Below are positions 34,456 through 42,566 of a stretch of DNA of 64,000 bases, piece after piece. A model generated the notes under the pieces. It was not told where the DNA came from, did not search any database, and was given only the letters and a program-made list of their open reading frames with translations. Position numbers and translations under genes: made by a program. Each line of letters opens with the position of its first letter. The first letter of the stretch is position 1. Source of the stretch: Pedobacter paludis (GTDB lineage Bacteria > Bacteroidota > Bacteroidia > Sphingobacteriales > Sphingobacteriaceae); NCBI RefSeq assembly GCF_003173575.1, contig NZ_QGNY01000005.1, positions 62,001-126,000 of the forward strand, read 5' to 3'.

Positions 34456-34522
34456 ACGTCACCCTGAATTTATTTCAGGGTCGTTCATGCTAAAAAGATG
34501 ATGAAATAAATTCAGCATGACG
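34456..34522. repeat. palindromic repeat, family B
   Basis: The arms at 34457-34477 and 34502-34522 are complementary over 21 bp with two mismatches, around a 24-nt loop. The outer ends read cgtca...tgacg. It lies in the gap between moxR and the convergent HxlR-type gene. Another copy is at 4068-4151. Confidence 0.88.
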
Positions 34523-34604
34523 ATGCGCCTATGCAGAATAATAATCACTAATTATCTCGAAATAATAATCCAGCTAAGATTATTTGCCTTAAGAAATTAT
34601 AATT

Positions 34605-34949
34605 TTAAACCAACTCCCCTTTTAGATCTTTCAAACCCCAATCCTGCATTACCCAAATCACGGGCATTAACGATAAGCCATATTCAGTTAATTTATATTC
34701 TACACGAGGTGGAATTTCAGGATAGATAATTCGTTCCAAAATCTTATCTTCTTCTAACTCCCTTAATTGGTTAACCAGCATTTGTTTACTAATTAACGGC
34801 ATTGCCCGCTGTAAAGAGCTAAAACGGTTAACATTTTGGCTAATTCCATACATAATTATAATTTTCCACTTGCCACCGATTCTATTTAAGCAATGTGTAA
34901 CAGGGCAATTATTTGGATTAAAATCTTTGTTTTTTCTAATATTGGCCAT
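34605..34949 (-). CDS. HxlR family transcriptional regulator
   Basis: This 114-residue winged-helix protein has the HxlR signature: CPVTHCLNRIGGKWKIIIMYGIS, then ISKQMLVNQLRELEEDKILERIIYPEIPPRVEYKLTEYG. The conserved N-terminal Cys, here in NCPVTH, is the redox or electrophile sensor in characterised members such as HypR and YodB. It is divergent from the gene at 35114, with an inverted repeat in the shared promoter region, so it probably controls itself and that gene. Confidence 0.94.
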   Translation of the reverse strand: MANIRKNKDFNPNNCPVTHCLNRIGGKWKIIIMYGISQNVNRFSSLQRAMPLISKQMLVNQLRELEEDKILERIIYPEIPPRVEYKLTEYGLSLMPVIWVMQDWGLKDLKGELV

Positions 34950-35008
34950 TAGTCTAAAAAAATGTACTATGAATTAAAATATTGACTACTTGTTAAAATT
35001 AGACTAAT
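34948..35008. promoter_or_regulatory. candidate HxlR operator (inverted repeat ATTAGTCTAA / TTAGACTAAT)
   Basis: ATTAGTCTAA at 34948-34957 and its perfect reverse complement TTAGACTAAT at 34999-35008 lie on either side of the divergent intergenic region. The left copy overlaps the regulator's start codon. The right copy sits 4 bp before a near-consensus CAGTTTTG (-7) for the plus-strand gene. Confidence 0.5.
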
Positions 35009-35113
35009 ATAGCAGTTTTGTATCAACAGAAACAATAAGAAATGATGTACTGAAAGCACCTATTGAGTATATTTTTTTCAGCACTATAATCAAAATCTCA
35101 AACTGCAAAAACA

Positions 35114-35680
35114 ATGACTTTAGATCAGATCAAGCAATCCCTTTTAGGAGATTGGAAAAGTATAGCAACCGAAATTCGGCCAAGCCTTAGTAAAAATGCA
35201 GATGGTAGTATGAAGCCATTTTATTTAAAAAGAGAATTTAAATATTTACCCAATGATAAATTTGAATTGGAGGTAACAAACTTTGCCGATACTTTCGGAA
35301 AGTTACCTTTGGCCAAAATTTTACTTAAAGGCCATATTGTTTGGCAAGGTGAACATGCAGTTGCTGTAGATGCGCAAAAGGTAAATTTTATAGCAGATGA
35401 AGCTTATGAGGTTACACCATTGCTCCAAGGCTTTGTTGATGTTTTAAATCAGATCGCATCTGCTGGATTTAAAAAATGGGAAATTGGAGTTATGCAAAAT
35501 ATTTTGGGCAAAGCATTTGTTCCCTTCGGATTAGCAGAAGGACAAATTTTCGGAGAGTTTGATCTTATCTATTTACATGACAATATGTTGTTCTGGGGCG
35601 CCAGAAATGTTGATGGCAGAGGTTTCGATACAGAGGAAAACAGACCAACAAGTCTTCAAATCCCATTAATCAGAAAATAA
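35114..35680 (+). CDS. protein of unknown function, probable HxlR target
   Basis: I do not recognise this 188-residue protein. It has no signal peptide or membrane segment. The start (LDQIKQSLLGDWKSIATEIRPS) and alternating strands (KFELEVTNFAD, GHIVWQGEHAVAVDAQKVNFIA, EFDLIYLHDNMLFWGARN) suggest a lipocalin- or APCDD1-like beta fold, a ligand-binding barrel. It is divergently transcribed from an HxlR regulator gene with a shared inverted repeat, so its expression is probably induced by whatever that regulator senses. A good terminator follows it. Confidence 0.65.
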   Translation: MTLDQIKQSLLGDWKSIATEIRPSLSKNADGSMKPFYLKREFKYLPNDKFELEVTNFADTFGKLPLAKILLKGHIVWQGEHAVAVDAQKVNFIADEAYEVTPLLQGFVDVLNQIASAGFKKWEIGVMQNILGKAFVPFGLAEGQIFGEFDLIYLHDNMLFWGARNVDGRGFDTEENRPTSLQIPLIRK

Positions 35681-35703
35681 ATAAATGATTTTTTAAGTAT
35701 ATG

Positions 35704-35736
35704 AAGCAGAGACTTTTGCCGTTTCTGCTTTTTTCG
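35704..35736 (+). terminator. terminator of the HxlR-linked gene
   Basis: AAGCAGAGAC (35704-35713) pairs with GTTTCTGCTT (35721-35730), ten bases with one mismatch and a 7-nt loop, followed by T's. Confidence 0.8.
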
Positions 35737-35774
35737 TTTTAATATCTGATGGCTAAAATTTATATTAGCTGTTA

Positions 35775-36251
35775 ATGGGTAATTCTAAACTAACAGGGGC
35801 AATTGCCGCACTCTTGGATGAATATAAAAAAGCAATTGATGAATTGGTTATTGTGATAAAGCAAATATCGAAAGAAAGATTGCTTACCATTATCGATCAA
35901 AATAGTAAAGATCCAGATTCCAAATCTATTCAGGCAATCTTAACCCATGTTGTGGCTTCATGCTTTAGTTATTCCGTTTATATTGAAAATCACATCGGGT
36001 TAAATACAATAAGGCCAGAAAGATGCTTTTTTGATCATGTTGAACCATATATAGAAAAACTGCATCAGGCGTTTAGCTATTGTAAAAATGTATTTGAGCA
36101 AAACCCTAATTTACCATTGGAAGAATTGGAAAATTCTGAAAAGATAAATACAAATTGGGGCCAGCAATATGATGTTGAGCAATTATTGGAACATGCCATT
36201 GTTCATATTTTAAGGCACAGAAGGCAGATAGAGAATATAATAAAAGAGTAG
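35775..36251 (+). CDS. DinB-like four-helix metalloprotein
   Basis: This 158-residue protein fits the DinB/YfiT fold. Three His residues in suitable positions (ILTHVVASC about residue 58, and LLEHAIVHILRHRRQIE near 143-152) could bind a metal ion. Such proteins include thiol-dependent S-transferases that use bacillithiol or mycothiol. A bacillithiol role would suit this genome, but that is inference only. It appears to be transcribed alone. Confidence 0.75.
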   Translation: MGNSKLTGAIAALLDEYKKAIDELVIVIKQISKERLLTIIDQNSKDPDSKSIQAILTHVVASCFSYSVYIENHIGLNTIRPERCFFDHVEPYIEKLHQAFSYCKNVFEQNPNLPLEELENSEKINTNWGQQYDVEQLLEHAIVHILRHRRQIENIIKE

Positions 36252-36300
36252 TTATTGTTCTTATCATAGAAATAAAAATTTGCAATTCACTGAAAATAAA

Positions 36301-36308
36301 TATATTTG
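36301..36308 (+). promoter_or_regulatory. -7 element TATATTTG upstream of the leader ORF
   Basis: An exact TAnnTTTG match 17 bp before the start of the 24-codon ORF at 36326. It would produce a transcript with about a 210-nt leader before the TPR gene. Confidence 0.55.
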
Positions 36309-36325
36309 CATCAAATTACAGAACA

Positions 36326-36400
36326 ATGCTACGTCAACTACATATCCAAAAATTAAGCTTTAGCCCATCTTGTTGGCTAATTGGCTCGGGTATGATTTAG
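36326..36400 (+). CDS. possible 24-residue leader peptide upstream of the TPR gene
   Basis: An ATG-started ORF of 24 codons ends with the residues SPSCWLIGSGMI and a TAG. It follows a consensus -7 element by 17 bp. TTGGCTA at 36373-36379, inside the codons for Cys-Trp-Leu, is exactly complementary to TAGCCAA at 36411-36417 just after the stop codon, and TTGGCT at 36381 offers an alternative partner. A second hairpin, GGCATTTTAC / GTAAAAGCC, lies at 36420-36450. Such overlap of codons with alternative stems is what an attenuator looks like. There is no homology evidence. Confidence 0.4.
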   Translation: MLRQLHIQKLSFSPSCWLIGSGMI

Positions 36401-36526
36401 GTTTTCTTCCTAGCCAAAAGGCATTTTACTTTCAATAAAAGGTAAAAGCCGAATTCAAAAAATCAATTATTTATCAAAACACGACGAGGCTTTTTTCAAG
36501 CACTTATCAAATTAATTATATCCGTT

Positions 36527-37048
36527 ATGGACATATATACAACTGTAGAGGAAAAATATCTACAGGCCGTTGAAGAATTGCAATGGGGCGAATTGCCCAA
36601 GGCACTTCAATATTTTAACGAGATTATCGCCTTTGATGCAACTTATGCAAGAGCGTATTTTCATTTAGGAAATATTTATCATTATCATTTTAAAAATTAC
36701 CAAACAGCGGGTTACTACTATAAAACATGCGTGGAATTGGATAATGCATTTCCCGATGTTTACGAATGTTATTTAAAATTGGTTATCACGCTAAAAATGC
36801 ACAAGCTGGCTAAGCAACTTGCCGAAAAAGCATTAGCCGTACCAGGTGTTTGCGAAGCTCGCATTTACGAAACCCTGGGTTTGAGTGCCGAACAACAGCA
36901 GAATTTTGCAGAAGCAAGTAGCCATTTTAAAAAGGCTGCATTGCTAAATGCCGATCAAAATGATGAAACCCTTTTGCTAGAGCATCAGAAACGGGTAGAA
37001 AATAAAATGAACAGCGAAAAAGCAATGATTTACAATTTACAGGGATAA
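36527..37048 (+). CDS. tetratricopeptide-repeat protein
   Basis: The 173-residue protein contains about four TPR units (for example LQWGELPKALQYFNEIIAFDATYARAYFHLG, YQTAGYYYKTCVELDNAFPDVYECY) and no signal peptide, so it is probably a cytosolic scaffold. Its partner is unknown. The 275-bp upstream region includes a promoter-like element and the leader ORF described separately, suggesting post-initiation control. Confidence 0.82.
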   Translation: MDIYTTVEEKYLQAVEELQWGELPKALQYFNEIIAFDATYARAYFHLGNIYHYHFKNYQTAGYYYKTCVELDNAFPDVYECYLKLVITLKMHKLAKQLAEKALAVPGVCEARIYETLGLSAEQQQNFAEASSHFKKAALLNADQNDETLLLEHQKRVENKMNSEKAMIYNLQG

Positions 37049-37173
37049 GGGCCTAGCCCTTACCCTATTTATTTAAAGACAGAAAACATCAAATCAAACT
37101 TTTAATTTTAAACTTTGTTAGTATCTTTATTGCAATTTTAAAGCACAAAATTTTTAACTCAAAATATTTAGAT

Positions 37174-37368
37174 ATGTCAGGTCACGACACACACGCACCA
37201 GTTCAACAAACAAAAGGCATTTGGGCATTACCATTAACTGCTTGGATTATTGTTTTAATCCTTGTTGTGGCTTTTACCAGACCAATTTTTCACCATGAGG
37301 AAGAATCTTCATCACACGAAAAAACTGAGGCAAAACATACATCACAACCTGAAGGAGCTCATCACTAG
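37174..37368 (+). CDS. small His-rich single-span membrane protein
   Basis: This 64-residue protein has one transmembrane helix (about 17-36, WALPLTAWIIVLILVVAF) between a His-containing N-terminus (SGHDTHAP) and a His/Glu-rich C-terminus (FHHEEESSSHEK...GAHH). The family is unknown to me. The His clusters could bind metal. A strong terminator follows directly, which supports it as a real gene. Confidence 0.7.
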   Translation: MSGHDTHAPVQQTKGIWALPLTAWIIVLILVVAFTRPIFHHEEESSSHEKTEAKHTSQPEGAHH

Positions 37369-37384
37369 GCAGATGGTTTATTCT

Positions 37385-37426
37385 TAAAAAAGAAATGCGC
37401 TGAATAACTCAGCGCATTTCTTTTTT
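37385..37426. terminator. bidirectional terminator
   Basis: GAAATGCGCTGA (37392-37403) and TCAGCGCATTTC (37409-37420) form a perfect 12-bp stem with a 5-nt loop, with A's before and T's after, between the convergent small membrane protein and GDPD-like genes. Confidence 0.93.
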
Positions 37427-37436
37427 AGTTGGATTT

Positions 37437-38321
37437 CTATTTAAGTTGCCCCATCAAGTTTGGATAATCGGTAATTACACCATCTACACCCAAACTCATA
37501 AAATACTTAATCTCCTTTACCGTGTTAACAGTCCAGGGAATAATTTTAACACCCATCTCGTGGCAACGATCTACTAAACCCTTCCCTACCAAAACAGAAT
37601 AGGGACTATAAATTGTTGGTGTAAAGCCTAATTTTTCAATATAACCCTCAAAAGGTTCTTTCTCATCAATTAATAATGAGGTTTGTATTTTAGGATATTT
37701 CTCGTGTAGATATTGTAAAGTCCGCATATCGAAAGACTCGATGATTACGCGTTTAGAAATCTTTTTAGCATTTACAATATCCATTATCAAATCAACAAAT
37801 TCGGCAGGCTCCGGCTGGAACTCGTTATCTCCGTTCTTAATGGTTTTTGTTTCAATACTGTAAACGGGCTTGGCCAATTTATGTTCTTTGGCATAGGCTT
37901 CAACCTTATCAATCGTTTCAGCAAGCAATGGTTTATAAGCTTTAAACTTCATCTGACCAGGAAAGCGTGCGTGCACCTTGCTTCCTACATCAAACTTTTT
38001 TACTTCATCATAATCCATTTTATAAATGTTGTATTTCTTCTGGTCCTTAAAACTAATCGGCTTGCCATTTGGCATTAAAGAAATCTCGTTATTAAAATAT
38101 GGCTCCTGAGACAACACCACCTGCTTATCTTTAGAAATAACGGCATCCATTTCTAAAGTGGTTACACCTAAATCCATAGCCTTTAGCATGCCTTCTATAG
38201 TATTTTCTGGCATAATACCTCTGGCACCAGCTTTTCCTTGTATATCGAATTTTTGCTTCTGAGCCGAAACACTTAGAAAAAACAAAATAAGCGTTGAAAG
38301 TGTGAGTAATTTTTTATGCAT
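37437..38321 (-). CDS. GDPD-family protein lacking both catalytic histidines
   Basis: From the ATG at 38321 the protein has 294 residues with a signal peptide (HKKLLTLSTLILFFLSVSAQ), so it is periplasmic. The TIM-barrel of glycerophosphodiester phosphodiesterases is clear: ARGIMPENTIEGMLKAMDLGVTTLEMDAVISKD, YSIETKT, VIIESFD and GVDGVITDYPNL. However, the usual HRGARG is here KAGARG, and the second catalytic His (normally SHDP) is Gln in LSQEP. The metal-ligand Glu and Asp of LEMD remain. It may bind rather than cleave its ligand. The codons were checked and are not a frameshift. An upstream ATG at 38330 is possible. Confidence 0.85.
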   Translation of the reverse strand: MHKKLLTLSTLILFFLSVSAQKQKFDIQGKAGARGIMPENTIEGMLKAMDLGVTTLEMDAVISKDKQVVLSQEPYFNNEISLMPNGKPISFKDQKKYNIYKMDYDEVKKFDVGSKVHARFPGQMKFKAYKPLLAETIDKVEAYAKEHKLAKPVYSIETKTIKNGDNEFQPEPAEFVDLIMDIVNAKKISKRVIIESFDMRTLQYLHEKYPKIQTSLLIDEKEPFEGYIEKLGFTPTIYSPYSVLVGKGLVDRCHEMGVKIIPWTVNTVKEIKYFMSLGVDGVITDYPNLMGQLK

Positions 38322-38409
38322 ATAATTCATTTTAGGAATAAACGTAAAAATAGGAATTAAGTTATTAACCTGTGCCGTTTACAAAAGGCTTATTTAATAA
38401 TGATTTGGG

Positions 38410-38510
38410 CGTTTTAACACGCTGTCCGCTGTATCTTTCTGGCTGTCCTTCGACTTGGCTCAGGATGACAGCCAGAAAGGATGCCGCTCCCATCGTTAAC
38501 GCTAGCAAAT
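38410..38510. repeat. composite palindromic repeat (family C inside another element)
   Basis: CTTTCTGGCTGTC (38435-38447) and GACAGCCAGAAAG (38467-38479) are perfect 13-bp complements. Between them lies ccttcgacttggctcaggat, a family-C-like core. Outside are cgctgtccgct and gccgctcccatcgttaacgc, which look like the arms of another repeat in which the family-C unit is embedded. Confidence 0.7.
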
Positions 38511-38650
38511 TTCTTAAAGCAATAAAATAATTACGCTGTAAACATTAGTGATAAAAAGTTGAAGTTTCTCACCTGTATTATATCGTGAATTAACATTTTT
38601 ATATACAAGCGTATTTGATTGGATAATATTACCAAAAGCTTTAATACAAA

Positions 38651-38684
38651 AAAAGGGCTTCTCTATTACGAGCGCCCTTTTTTC
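38651..38684 (-). terminator. terminator of the NTF2-like gene
   Basis: On the minus strand AAAAAAGGGC pairs with GCCCTTTTTT around a loop of about 15 nt, with the stem core GGGC (38655-38658) / GCCC (38674-38677). It lies 17 bp after the stop codon. Confidence 0.7.
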
Positions 38685-38700
38685 GAAATTCACATTATAA

Positions 38701-39558
38701 TTATCTTTCAGCAGGAACAAATGCCTGTACAACTAAGTTCCAGGTATGGTCTGCCGCTTTCTCGTAAACAAAAACATAATTAAAGCTTTCTCTTAAATCT
38801 GCCTTATAATCAATAGTTGCAACGCCATAAGTGTATGCTAAATCGCTGCCTATTGCTTTATCTACACCGTTGGTTTTTAAGCTAATTTTACTAATCATTC
38901 CGTTGAAATAGGAAATGATTTTTCCCTTACCATTTATTGCATCATTACCCGGGAAAAGTAATCTTGCATCTTCCGTTAAGAAACCTCCGAAAGCTGCAAT
39001 ACCATGGGTTTTCAATAAGGTATTTAAAGTTTTTTCAGTTGTTAAGATAATATCTTTACCGGCTTTAACTTCTTTTTCATTAAGAAATTTGGGTGCAACA
39101 TGGTCTTTGGGTTCAACAAATTGTGTAGTTACCTTATTTAATGGTTTGTTGCTAGATGTGCCCAAATCGATGGCCAACTTCCATTTTCCGTTTTCTACTT
39201 TCCAGATGGATAAATACTGACCGTATTTTTTATCGTCTCCTCCTACCGCATATGGACCAGTTGTAAAACCTAAATCGCCACTGCGAGAAACTTTAGCTAA
39301 GTTTGGTTCCCAGGTAACCTCATTCATGCCTTTGGTTTGGCTTGTATAAAAAGTCTTTGCATTAACAGGGTTTGGTCTGAAAACCAAAGCGCTATTTAAA
39401 GAATATTCCAAATATGAATCTTTATCGCCATTTTTCGCGATAGATTTGGCAAATTCCTTTTCTGCGTTTACTAATGATTTTGTACTTCCATCGCTTTTTT
39501 GTGCAACAGCACTTAATGTTAAAGCAATAGCTATTGTAGTTGAAAATAATCGTTTCAT
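38701..39558 (-). CDS. exported tandem NTF2-like (DUF4440/SnoaL-type) protein
   Basis: The 285-residue protein has a signal peptide (MKRLFSTTIAIALTLSAVAQ). Its two halves are similar in layout: each begins with a helix (LVNAEKEFAKSIAKNGDKDSYLEY; EKTLNTLLKTHGIAAFGGFLTED) followed by a strand with 'LVFRPNPVNAK' or 'LLFPGNDAINGKG' and aromatic-rich strands ending in K-W-K/T-W-N-L. This indicates two tandem cone-shaped NTF2-like domains. Function unknown; probably a periplasmic ligand-binding or stress-related protein. Confidence 0.75.
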   Translation of the reverse strand: MKRLFSTTIAIALTLSAVAQKSDGSTKSLVNAEKEFAKSIAKNGDKDSYLEYSLNSALVFRPNPVNAKTFYTSQTKGMNEVTWEPNLAKVSRSGDLGFTTGPYAVGGDDKKYGQYLSIWKVENGKWKLAIDLGTSSNKPLNKVTTQFVEPKDHVAPKFLNEKEVKAGKDIILTTEKTLNTLLKTHGIAAFGGFLTEDARLLFPGNDAINGKGKIISYFNGMISKISLKTNGVDKAIGSDLAYTYGVATIDYKADLRESFNYVFVYEKAADHTWNLVVQAFVPAER

Positions 39559-39666
39559 TATGGTTTAGATATATGTTTGGCGAATATAAAATATTCTTCA
39601 ATTCATGCACTTAAAAGTAATTAACAATTGCACATTTAAGAATTAGAAGTCTTACAAATAAGCAAA

Positions 39667-41127
39667 TTAAGCCTTACTCCAAGTTGTACCTTCCTTACCG
39701 TCTTTTAACTGGATTCCCAATTCCTGCAAACCAATTCGAATCTTGTCAGAAGTTGCGTAATCTTTGTTTTCCTTTGCTTCCTTACGAAGTTCGATAACCA
39801 TTTCTAAAACGCTGTTCAACTCTAGATTTCCTGTTTCTTCATCTTTTAAGCCTAAAATGTCGAAAACGAAATCATTCATCAACTGCTTTAGTTTTTCTAA
39901 TGCCTCTGCAGTGATCTTACCTTTTCCATCGTAAACGGTATTGATAATTCTTACCGCTTCAAATAATTCGGCTATTAAAACCGGACTATTAAAATCATCG
40001 TTCATTGCATTAATGCATTTCTCTTTCAAGACATCTAAATCAAATTCGTTTTGATCCGAAACCGATAATTTATCTAAGAGATTTACCGCAGCCATTAATC
40101 TTCTAAAACCTTTTTCTGAAGCATCTAAAGCATCATTGGAGAAATCTAATGTACTTCTATAATGTGCCTGCAACATAAAAAACTTAACCGTCATTGGGCT
40201 GTAGCCTTTCTTCAAAAGCGGATGATCTCCGGTAAATAATTCTAAAGGAAGAAAACCGTTTCCTGCCGATTTGGACATTCTCGTTCCGTTAACCGTAAGC
40301 ATGTTGGTATGCATCCAGTAACGGGCAGGCTGATGGTGGCTACACGCTTCTGATTGTGCAATTTCGTTGGTGTGGTGTGTTGCCGCCAAATCCATTCCGC
40401 CACCATGAATATCAAATTCGGCACCCAAGTACTTAGCGCTCATTGCCGAACATTCTATATGCCAACCCGGAAAACCCATGCCCCATGGCGATTGCCACTG
40501 CATTAAAGTTTCTGGCTTAGCTTTTATCCACAGTGCAAAATCCAGTCGACCACGTTTTTCATTCTGTCCGCCCAGTTCTCTGGTATTGGCCAGCATATCT
40601 TCCAAATTACGATTGGTTAATATGGTGTAGTTATACTTTTCGCTGTATTTTTCTACATCAAAATATACGTTTCCATCTATTTCATAACCATAGCCATTGG
40701 CGATAATTATCTTGATCATTTCAATCTGTTCGATGATGTGACCCGTTGCGGTAGGTTCGATGCTAGGAGGCAAGGTATTGAGCATCCGCATTACATCATG
40801 GAAACCCAAAGTGTACTTTTGTACAATTTCCATTGGCTCTAACTGCTCTAGCTTTGCTCTTTTTGCAAATTTATCATCACCCTCATCCCTATCGCCCTCT
40901 AAGTGCCCGGCATCGGTAATATTACGTACATAACGAACTTTATAGCCCGAATATTTAAGGTATCTAAAAATTAAATCGAACGACATAAAAGTGCGGCAAT
41001 TGCCCAAATGCACATCGCTATAAACAGTTGGACCACAAACATACATCCCAACATTGGGTGCATTTAAAGGTTGAAAAAGTTCTTTTTTACGAGAAAGCGT
41101 ATTATAAAGCTGTAAGCCAGTATTCAT
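39667..41127 (-). CDS. cysS: CysS, cysteinyl-tRNA synthetase
   Basis: This 486-residue class I synthetase charges tRNA-Cys. The HIGH-type motif is HLGN in [19 protein letters not shown]-type TRMSKSAGN lies in the centre; zinc ligands include Cys31 in VCGPTVY, Cys in WHIECSAM and the HTNE segment. The C-terminal DALR-like anticodon domain is present ([19 protein letters not shown]). Length is normal. Confidence 0.98.
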   Translation of the reverse strand: MNTGLQLYNTLSRKKELFQPLNAPNVGMYVCGPTVYSDVHLGNCRTFMSFDLIFRYLKYSGYKVRYVRNITDAGHLEGDRDEGDDKFAKRAKLEQLEPMEIVQKYTLGFHDVMRMLNTLPPSIEPTATGHIIEQIEMIKIIIANGYGYEIDGNVYFDVEKYSEKYNYTILTNRNLEDMLANTRELGGQNEKRGRLDFALWIKAKPETLMQWQSPWGMGFPGWHIECSAMSAKYLGAEFDIHGGGMDLAATHHTNEIAQSEACSHHQPARYWMHTNMLTVNGTRMSKSAGNGFLPLELFTGDHPLLKKGYSPMTVKFFMLQAHYRSTLDFSNDALDASEKGFRRLMAAVNLLDKLSVSDQNEFDLDVLKEKCINAMNDDFNSPVLIAELFEAVRIINTVYDGKGKITAEALEKLKQLMNDFVFDILGLKDEETGNLELNSVLEMVIELRKEAKENKDYATSDKIRIGLQELGIQLKDGKEGTTWSKA

Positions 41128-41269
41128 ACTGCAAATGTAATATTTAGCATCGGAAAGTTTGAGTAATGGTTAATTGTTTAATTGTTCAGATTGGTTAATT
41201 GACAATTATTCAATGAATAAACCAGCATTGAAGGACTAATCATGTTGATTAGCCTAAAATAGAATTTCA

Positions 41270-41620
41270 TCAAATATGGCTTAATATATTAACAAGCTTG
41301 CCGAATGGATTTCGGGTGTAAAATCTACGTACGCCCCATGACTCATCAACTGGCCCATATTCAATGGTGAAACCTGCAGATTTGATCTTTTTTAAAACTT
41401 CTTCCAGATTATCCACCTCAATTGATAAATCAGGTGTCTGTGTTCCCGAACCACCTTCGCTTGCAAAGCTAATTTGAATATCCATTTGTTGATGAGCGAG
41501 TCCGTAAGTTGCTATCCAACCATGATCCATTAACAAATCCAAACCCAAAATATTCTGATAAAAAGATGTGGCTTTGGATATTTCTGGGGTATTAACATTT
41601 AAAACGATGCGCTTTACCAT
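41270..41620 (-). CDS. VOC superfamily (glyoxalase-like) protein
   Basis: A single 116-residue VOC module: KRIVLNVNTPEISKATSFYQNILGLDL at the N-terminus and RRFYTRNPFGKLVNILSHI at the C-terminus, typical of glyoxalase/bleomycin-resistance family proteins. The pattern of His and Glu residues does not show a complete metal site that I can identify, so activity is uncertain. The gene stands between cysS and msrA on the same strand. Confidence 0.85.
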   Translation of the reverse strand: MVKRIVLNVNTPEISKATSFYQNILGLDLLMDHGWIATYGLAHQQMDIQISFASEGGSGTQTPDLSIEVDNLEEVLKKIKSAGFTIEYGPVDESWGVRRFYTRNPFGKLVNILSHI

Positions 41621-41654
41621 AACAATAGTCTATATTTCTAAATTACGTTTTAAA

Positions 41655-41690
41655 ACAAAAAATCCCGTGGTTTTAGCACAGGATTTTATG
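41655..41690 (-). terminator. terminator of msrA
   Basis: On the minus strand TAAAATCC-x-GTG pairs with CAC-x-GGGATTTT around a GCTAAAACC-type loop, followed by T-rich sequence. It lies about 25 bp after the msrA stop codon. Confidence 0.65.
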
Positions 41691-41710
41691 TAACAATCAA
41701 TTCCGGTCAA

Positions 41711-42310
41711 TTAGTTTTTCAACTTTGCCTTAAAAACTTTTTCAAGTTTTTCTAGCTTGGGCAAAATTACCAATCTACAATATGGAGCACTTCCATTTTT
41801 TAAATAATAATTCTGATGATAATTTTCGGCAACATAAAAAGGTTTGGCAGATTCTATAGCGGTTACCACCTTTTTGCCATAAGCATTGGTTTTGTTCAGC
41901 TCTGCTTTATATTTTTCGGCCAAAACTTTTTGCTCTGGCGTATGATAAAAAACTACAGAGCGATATTGCGTTCCGCTATCAGCGCCTTGACGATTTAATG
42001 TTGTTGGATCATGGCTTTTCCAAAAAACTTCCAGTAAATCCGAATAGGTAATCTCCATCAGATTATAAGTGATTTCTAAAACCTCCGCATGTCCAGTTAA
42101 ACCTGTACAAACTTCTTCGTAAGTAGGATTATTCAACGTACCACCTTCATAACCTGACTTTACCGATACCACGCCTTTCAGTTTTTGAAATATAGCCTCG
42201 GTACACCAGAAACAGCCCATTCCAAAAGTGGCCTTTTCGGTTTTTTTTCCTTGGGCATTCGCTTGATTTAAAGCCAATACCGATAATAAGATTAAAATTA
42301 TTTTTTTCAT
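41711..42310 (-). CDS. msrA: exported MsrA, peptide methionine sulfoxide reductase
   Basis: From the ATG at 42310 the protein has 199 residues with a signal peptide (KKIILILLSVLALNQANAQ), so it acts in the periplasm. The catalytic GCFWCTEAIF motif has the nucleophilic Cys and is followed by the standard MsrA core: GYEGGTLNNPTYEEVCTGLTGHAEVLEI, FWKSHDPTTLNRQGADSGTQYRSVVFY and YHQNYYLKN. It reduces S-methionine sulfoxide in proteins. No MsrB domain is fused. The reading frame extends upstream to 42334, but the chosen start precedes the signal peptide directly. Confidence 0.95.
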   Translation of the reverse strand: MKKIILILLSVLALNQANAQGKKTEKATFGMGCFWCTEAIFQKLKGVVSVKSGYEGGTLNNPTYEEVCTGLTGHAEVLEITYNLMEITYSDLLEVFWKSHDPTTLNRQGADSGTQYRSVVFYHTPEQKVLAEKYKAELNKTNAYGKKVVTAIESAKPFYVAENYHQNYYLKNGSAPYCRLVILPKLEKLEKVFKAKLKN

Positions 42311-42442
42311 ATTGTGTGTTATGTTTCCTTGCAAGCTTTAACTTGAGTCTTTTAGCTTGGTCTACTATATTACGAAATTAAAGCGCCTAAAGTTTCTGGA
42401 TGATTAATAATGGATTTTGGATGACAATCTAACATTTTGGTG

Positions 42443-42479
42443 AATCAGTTGTTATTGTTAATAACTTAAATTACTGATT
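42443..42479. promoter_or_regulatory. nested inverted repeats in the msrA / oxygenase divergent region
   Basis: AATCAGT (42443-42449) pairs with ACTGATT (42473-42479), and inside them GTTATT-GTT-AATAAC (42451-42465) is a perfect inverted repeat. It lies 88 bp before the oxygenase ATG and 133 bp before the msrA ATG. It could be an operator or chance structure in AT-rich DNA. Confidence 0.3.
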
Positions 42480-42566
42480 TTTAATTTATTGAATCTATAA
42501 TTTTTACCTAAAACACGCTTATTAACAATTCTTTTTTAAATTCGTATTACATTAAAATTAAGAAAC

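Larger units (their letters stand above)
38331..38700. other. intergenic region with nested repeats and a terminator
   Basis: No credible gene is present in this 370-bp gap. It contains a composite palindromic repeat (about 38410-38510) and the terminator of the downstream minus-strand gene. The weak ORF at 38514-38732 overlaps that terminator and is not considered real. Confidence 0.6.

Noticed and set aside
34517..34729. 70-codon plus-strand frame
   Set aside because: It starts within the gap after the family-B repeat and overlaps the HxlR gene in antisense; no protein features.
38514..38732. 72-codon minus-strand frame
   Set aside because: It overlaps the terminator of the NTF2-like gene and has no domain, signal peptide or start context.
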